From Altericroceibacterium xinjiangense (GTDB lineage Bacteria > Pseudomonadota > Alphaproteobacteria > Sphingomonadales > Sphingomonadaceae): 64,000 nucleotides of DNA. A program made the position numbers and the translations under genes. The stretch is taken from contig NZ_RSEK01000007.1 of assembly GCF_003958635.1 (NCBI RefSeq), positions 124,001-188,000 on the forward strand, written 5' to 3'. The notes below the pieces were generated by a model that worked only from the letters and a program-made list of their open reading frames with translations, was not told the DNA's origin and made no database searches. This document shows, piece by piece, positions 60,922 through 64,000 of the stretch (position 1 is the first letter of the stretch; every line of letters begins with the position of its first letter).

Positions 60922-61238
60922 GCAAGACGATCGAGGTAACCCTGCGCGATGGGGAGACCATGCGGATCGAGGCGGATGACGGCCTTACCCTGATGGAAGC
61001 CTTGCGCGACAACGGCGTGGACGAGTTGCTGGCGCTGTGCGGTGGCTGCTGTTCATGCGCGACCTGCCACGTCATCCTGCCCGACACGGTGTTTGCGGAA
61101 TTGTCTCCCCCCTCGGATGACGAGGACGACTTGCTCGACAGTTCGGAGCACCGGACGGCGACGTCGCGCCTGTCGTGCCAGGTTTCGGTGGCGGATCTGC
61201 CTACTCCCTGCAGACTGACGATCGCACCGGAAGACTGA
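60918..61238 (+). CDS. [2Fe-2S] ferredoxin (adrenodoxin type)
   Basis: 106 residues; ATG overlaps the ALDH stop (ATGA). The cluster ligands follow the C-x5-C-x2-C pattern in ALCGGCCSCATCHV, and the fourth Cys is in RLSCQV. Adrenodoxin/putidaredoxin-type ferredoxins carry electrons from the NADH reductase to P450s, so with the genes at 56440 and 53437 a complete class I P450 system is encoded. Two additional cysteines sit within the first loop, which is not unusual. Confidence 0.93.
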   Translation: MSKTIEVTLRDGETMRIEADDGLTLMEALRDNGVDELLALCGGCCSCATCHVILPDTVFAELSPPSDDEDDLLDSSEHRTATSRLSCQVSVADLPTPCRLTIAPED

Positions 61239-61278
61239 CATGGCTTGCGCAAAGGACTGCCCGGCCTAATCTGCGCGT

Positions 61279-62289
61279 ATGACCGAACCGACAATCTCGG
61301 TTTTATTTCTTCGCCACATCGCGAACTGCGTGGAACTTGCCGGCCACTCCTGCACGCCGCTGCTTGCGGAATTCGGACTGTGCCGTCACGCACTGGAGGA
61401 CCGCGAGGGCACGATCCCGCTGAAGGACTTCCTGCGCTTCTTCGAACGAGCAGCCGAACACTCGCAGAACCTGCACTTCGGGCTGCAAGCCGGGCGGCTT
61501 GCCAGCGCAGACAGCCTTGGCCCGCTGAGCTTCCTGTTCCTGTCGGCACCCAGTCTCGGCGATGCGTTCCACGCGTTCGTGCGGTATCTCGACACGATGC
61601 AGCAAGCGGCACGCAATGCCTTTCGCGTCGATGGCGGGACCGCGACGTTCGAATATCTCATCCTCGATCCCGGACTGGGTGTCAGGCGCCAGGATGCGGA
61701 ATATTCGATCGGCACCACCTACACCCTGGCCAAGAACTTCTGTGGCGGACGTCTGCCTGTGAAAGAGGTCTGCTTCGAACACTCGCAAGCGGGAGAATAC
61801 CTGCGCTACCGCGATTTCTTTGGTTGCGACGTGTTCTTCGAGCAATCCGCGAACTCGATTTCCTTCGATGCCGGCGTGCTGAATGAACCCGGCCAGATGC
61901 TCAGCCCCGAGCTGTTCCCCATCCTCGTCGACCACTTGCAGCGGAAGGCCCGCGCCCGCCCCGGGGAAGACGATGTCGTCGCAAGGCTCGACGGATGGCT
62001 CGCCTCCGCGGACATCTCAAGTCCGCTGAACCTTGGCGATGCCGCTCATGCCCTTGGACTTTCGTCACAGACGCTACAGCGGGGACTGCAGCAGAAAGGG
62101 CTGTGCTGGCGCGACCTGCTGCATCGCCGCCGAATGGAAGCGGCCACGAGACTCCTGATTGAAAGCCGCCGCAGCATCGCCGATATCGCCGTTGCTACCG
62201 GTTATGCCGAAAGCGCCAGCTTCATCCGCGCCTTCAAGATCGACAGCGGACAGACCCCGGCGCGTTTCAGGAAGCACTTCGGATCGTAG
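61279..62289 (+). CDS. AraC-family regulator of the cluster (likely)
   Basis: 336 residues. The N-terminal ligand domain is of the long arabinose-binding-like type used by OruR/ArgR relatives (LAGHSCTPLLAEFGL.., LSFLFLSAPSLGDAFHAFVRYL). The C-terminal double helix-turn-helix has LNLGDAAHALGLSSQTLQRGLQQKGLCWRDLLHRRRMEAA and SIADIAVATGYAESASFIRAFKIDSGQTPARFRKHF. It stands 40 bp after the ferredoxin gene on the same strand, so it is the best candidate for the cluster regulator; whether it binds the palindromes is not known. Confidence 0.88.
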   Translation: MTEPTISVLFLRHIANCVELAGHSCTPLLAEFGLCRHALEDREGTIPLKDFLRFFERAAEHSQNLHFGLQAGRLASADSLGPLSFLFLSAPSLGDAFHAFVRYLDTMQQAARNAFRVDGGTATFEYLILDPGLGVRRQDAEYSIGTTYTLAKNFCGGRLPVKEVCFEHSQAGEYLRYRDFFGCDVFFEQSANSISFDAGVLNEPGQMLSPELFPILVDHLQRKARARPGEDDVVARLDGWLASADISSPLNLGDAAHALGLSSQTLQRGLQQKGLCWRDLLHRRRMEAATRLLIESRRSIADIAVATGYAESASFIRAFKIDSGQTPARFRKHFGS

Positions 62290-62311
62290 CAACATTCGCT
62301 GAGGGCCGCGT

Positions 62312-63604
62312 TCAGGCGAGCCGCTCCAGCACCGCCTCCAGCCGGTCCAGCCCTTCCTCCAGGACATCGTCCGGCATCGTAAGCGCTGGCAGGAAACGCA
62401 GTACGTTGCCGCGCAGCCCGCAGGAGAGCATCAGCAGCCCTTCTTCCGCGCCCTGCGTCACGACCTTGCGGGTCAGTTCGGGATTCGGCCGATTGGGATC
62501 CCCTTGATGGACGAACTCCACCGCCACCATGGCGCCGGGACCGCGAACGTCGCCGATGACCTCCAGCCCGCCCCGCTGCAGCGATCGCATCCGCGCCTTG
62601 ATGGCAGACCCGATGTGGCGCGCCCGGGCGTTCAGATCGTCTTCCTCGATGATCTTGAGCACTTCCAGCCCCGCAACACAGCCCAGCGGCGAACCGCCGT
62701 AGGTGCCGCCAAGCCCGCCTGCATCGGGCGCGTCCATCAGGTCGCTGCGGCCCATTACTCCCGAAATCGGGAAACCGCCCGCCATTGCCTTGGCGATGGT
62801 CATGAGGTCGGGCTTGACGCCGTTTTCCTTCGCCACCCAGTCCATCGCGAACAGTTCTCCCGTGCGGGCGAAGCCGGACTGCACCTCATCCGCGATCAGC
62901 AGGATGCCGTGTTCATCGCATATCTCCCGCAGCGCCTGGAAAAAGGCATAGGACGCGGTGTAGAATCCGCCCTCACCCAGCACAGGCTCCAGCACGATGG
63001 CGGCAACGGCCGAAGGCTCGATGGAGGAAGCGAACAGCGCCTTCAGTCCCTCGATTGCCTGGGCATCGTCGAAGCCGTGGTACGGGATGGGAAAGCGGGT
63101 GTGGAACACGTCGCCCGGCATCGGCCCGAAACGCGCCTTGTAGGGAGTGACCTTGCCCGTCATCGCCAGCGTCAGCAGCGTGCGCCCGTGATAGCCGCCC
63201 TGGAACGTCACGATACCGCGCCGTCCGGTGGCGGCGCGCGCAATCTTCACGGCGTTTTCCAGCGCTTCGGCACCAGTGGTGAAGAAGATCGTCTTCACAT
63301 CGCCCTCGATGGGTGCACGCGCGTTCAACTGCTCCGCAAGAGCAATGTAGCTTTCATAAGGCGTGACCTGGAAGGAACAGTGGGAAAAACGGTCAAGCTG
63401 GTCCTTTACCGCGTCCACGATGCGCGCATTGCCGTGCCCGGTATTGCAGACCGCGATACCCGTGGCAAAATCGATGTATCGCTTGCCTTCGGCATCGAAC
63501 GCTTCGGCATTATCCGCCCGCACGAAGAAGCGCTGGTGCATGGAAGCGACGCCGCGCGGCACTGCGGCTTCGCGCCGGGCCCAAAGTTCGGAATTGCTCG
63601 TCAC
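62312..63604 (-). CDS. gabT: 4-aminobutyrate aminotransferase
   Basis: 430 residues from GTG 63604, eight bases after AGGAGG; the GTG overlaps the TGA of the upstream gene. Class III aminotransferase signs: [57 protein letters not shown] and the PLP Lys in [17 protein letters not shown]. With a succinate-semialdehyde dehydrogenase upstream in the same unit it is very likely GabT, moving the amino group of 4-aminobutyrate to 2-oxoglutarate. Confidence 0.9.
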   Translation of the reverse strand: MTSNSELWARREAAVPRGVASMHQRFFVRADNAEAFDAEGKRYIDFATGIAVCNTGHGNARIVDAVKDQLDRFSHCSFQVTPYESYIALAEQLNARAPIEGDVKTIFFTTGAEALENAVKIARAATGRRGIVTFQGGYHGRTLLTLAMTGKVTPYKARFGPMPGDVFHTRFPIPYHGFDDAQAIEGLKALFASSIEPSAVAAIVLEPVLGEGGFYTASYAFFQALREICDEHGILLIADEVQSGFARTGELFAMDWVAKENGVKPDLMTIAKAMAGGFPISGVMGRSDLMDAPDAGGLGGTYGGSPLGCVAGLEVLKIIEEDDLNARARHIGSAIKARMRSLQRGGLEVIGDVRGPGAMVAVEFVHQGDPNRPNPELTRKVVTQGAEEGLLMLSCGLRGNVLRFLPALTMPDDVLEEGLDRLEAVLERLA

Positions 63605-64000
63605 CGGTCGATGCCTCCTATCAGACAATACTTGAGTTCAAGGTATTCATCGAGACCGTGGCGAGAGCCTTCGCGGCCCAGCCCCGATTGCTTGATGCCG
63701 CCGAAAGGCGCGACCTCGGTAGACAGTATCCCGTCGTTGACGGCGACCATGCCGAATTCCAGCGCTTCCATCACCCGCCAGGCGCGCGCCAGATCACGCG
63801 AGTAGAAATAGGCGGCAAGCCCATAGGGCGTGCCATTGGCGACGCGGATCGCCTCTTCCTCGGTTTCGAAGCGGATGACCGGCGCGACGGGGCCGAATAT
63901 CTCCGCCGCGGCGATCTCCATGTCCGCGGTGACGCCGGTGAGGACCGTAGGCTGGTAGAAATTGTCACCCACTGGCGAGCGTGCGCCGCCGGTCCGCGCG
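63601..64000 (-). CDS. gabD: Succinate-semialdehyde dehydrogenase, C-terminal part
   Basis: The frame is open to the window edge, so the N-terminal two thirds, with the catalytic Cys and Glu, are outside. The visible 132 residues are typical ALDH C-terminus: [87 protein letters not shown]. The [17 protein letters not shown] ending and coupling to gabT point to succinate-semialdehyde dehydrogenase. Confidence 0.85.
   Translation of the reverse strand, partial: ARTGGARSPVGDNFYQPTVLTGVTADMEIAAAEIFGPVAPVIRFETEEEAIRVANGTPYGLAAYFYSRDLARAWRVMEALEFGMVAVNDGILSTEVAPFGGIKQSGLGREGSRHGLDEYLELKYCLIGGIDR

Overview
The window reads as a high-GC alphaproteobacterial chromosome, most likely a sphingomonad (Sphingomonadales, for example Erythrobacteraceae). 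That placement is inferred from codon use, the tRNA-Gly(CCC) sequence, Ku/LigD, a cysD-cysNC-cysQ cluster and the style of the catabolic genes; no rRNA or marker gene is present to prove it. It splits into a genomic island at the left (about 921-17100) and an ordinary, densely packed chromosome to the right.

Island (921-17100). A P4-type tyrosine integrase (15636-16868) lies beside tRNA-Gly(CCC) (17080-17153, minus strand). The 21 bases at the tRNA 3' end recur exactly at 921-941, giving the two att ends. The right part (8104-16868) is a phage-satellite-like operon: an AlpA-type regulator, a small ORF, a CHC2/Toprim primase, a DUF3987 protein, and two small genes that overlap in different frames. 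It also carries a one-polypeptide type IIG restriction-modification enzyme. The left part (about 1200-7900) is quite different and is the most unusual thing here. Twelve copies of an imperfect palindromic repeat divide it into eleven intervals, and each interval holds one gene (one interval has two small ones). Cargo includes a RES-domain protein, a lipoprotein, small membrane proteins, a HEAT-repeat protein, a PhyH-type dioxygenase and a 208-residue tyrosine recombinase. The repeats read leftward on the left of the recombinase and rightward on its right. A 16-bp direct repeat flanks the whole array, and a 148-bp MITE with 4-bp target duplications has split one repeat.

Chromosomal housekeeping (17371-35275): MgtC-like protein, TauD/TfdA dioxygenase, I78 inhibitor and RidA; two valine-catabolism enzymes; sulfate activation (cysD, cysNC, cysQ) plus a TauE exporter; an O-methyltransferase; non-homologous end joining (ligD, ku); cyanase; a HAD phosphatase; and a three-PAS GGDEF-EAL protein.

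Redox and envelope functions (35344-48459): an FMN alpha-hydroxy-acid dehydrogenase, a PoxB-like TPP enzyme, a membrane protein/gluconate-dehydrogenase-subunit-3/GMC operon, an htrA-response regulator-histidine kinase operon, and a translationally coupled trio of N-formylglutamate amidohydrolase-like, DUF1704 (QEGLA) peptidase and GshB-like ATP-grasp genes.

Catabolic cluster (48645-62289): two paralogous exported amidohydrolases, an MFS transporter, a tannase/feruloyl-esterase-like lipoprotein, a cytochrome P450 with its own ferredoxin and ferredoxin reductase, an acetoacetate-decarboxylase-family protein, an FAH-family hydrolase, an aldehyde dehydrogenase and an AraC regulator. One palindrome, TTGGCCG-N3-CGGCCAW, sits 54-67 bp before the first gene of every minus-strand unit and 55 bp before the divergent plus-strand unit, so the whole cluster looks like one regulon. 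The substrate is unknown. GABA catabolism genes (gabT and the end of a succinate-semialdehyde dehydrogenase) close the window.
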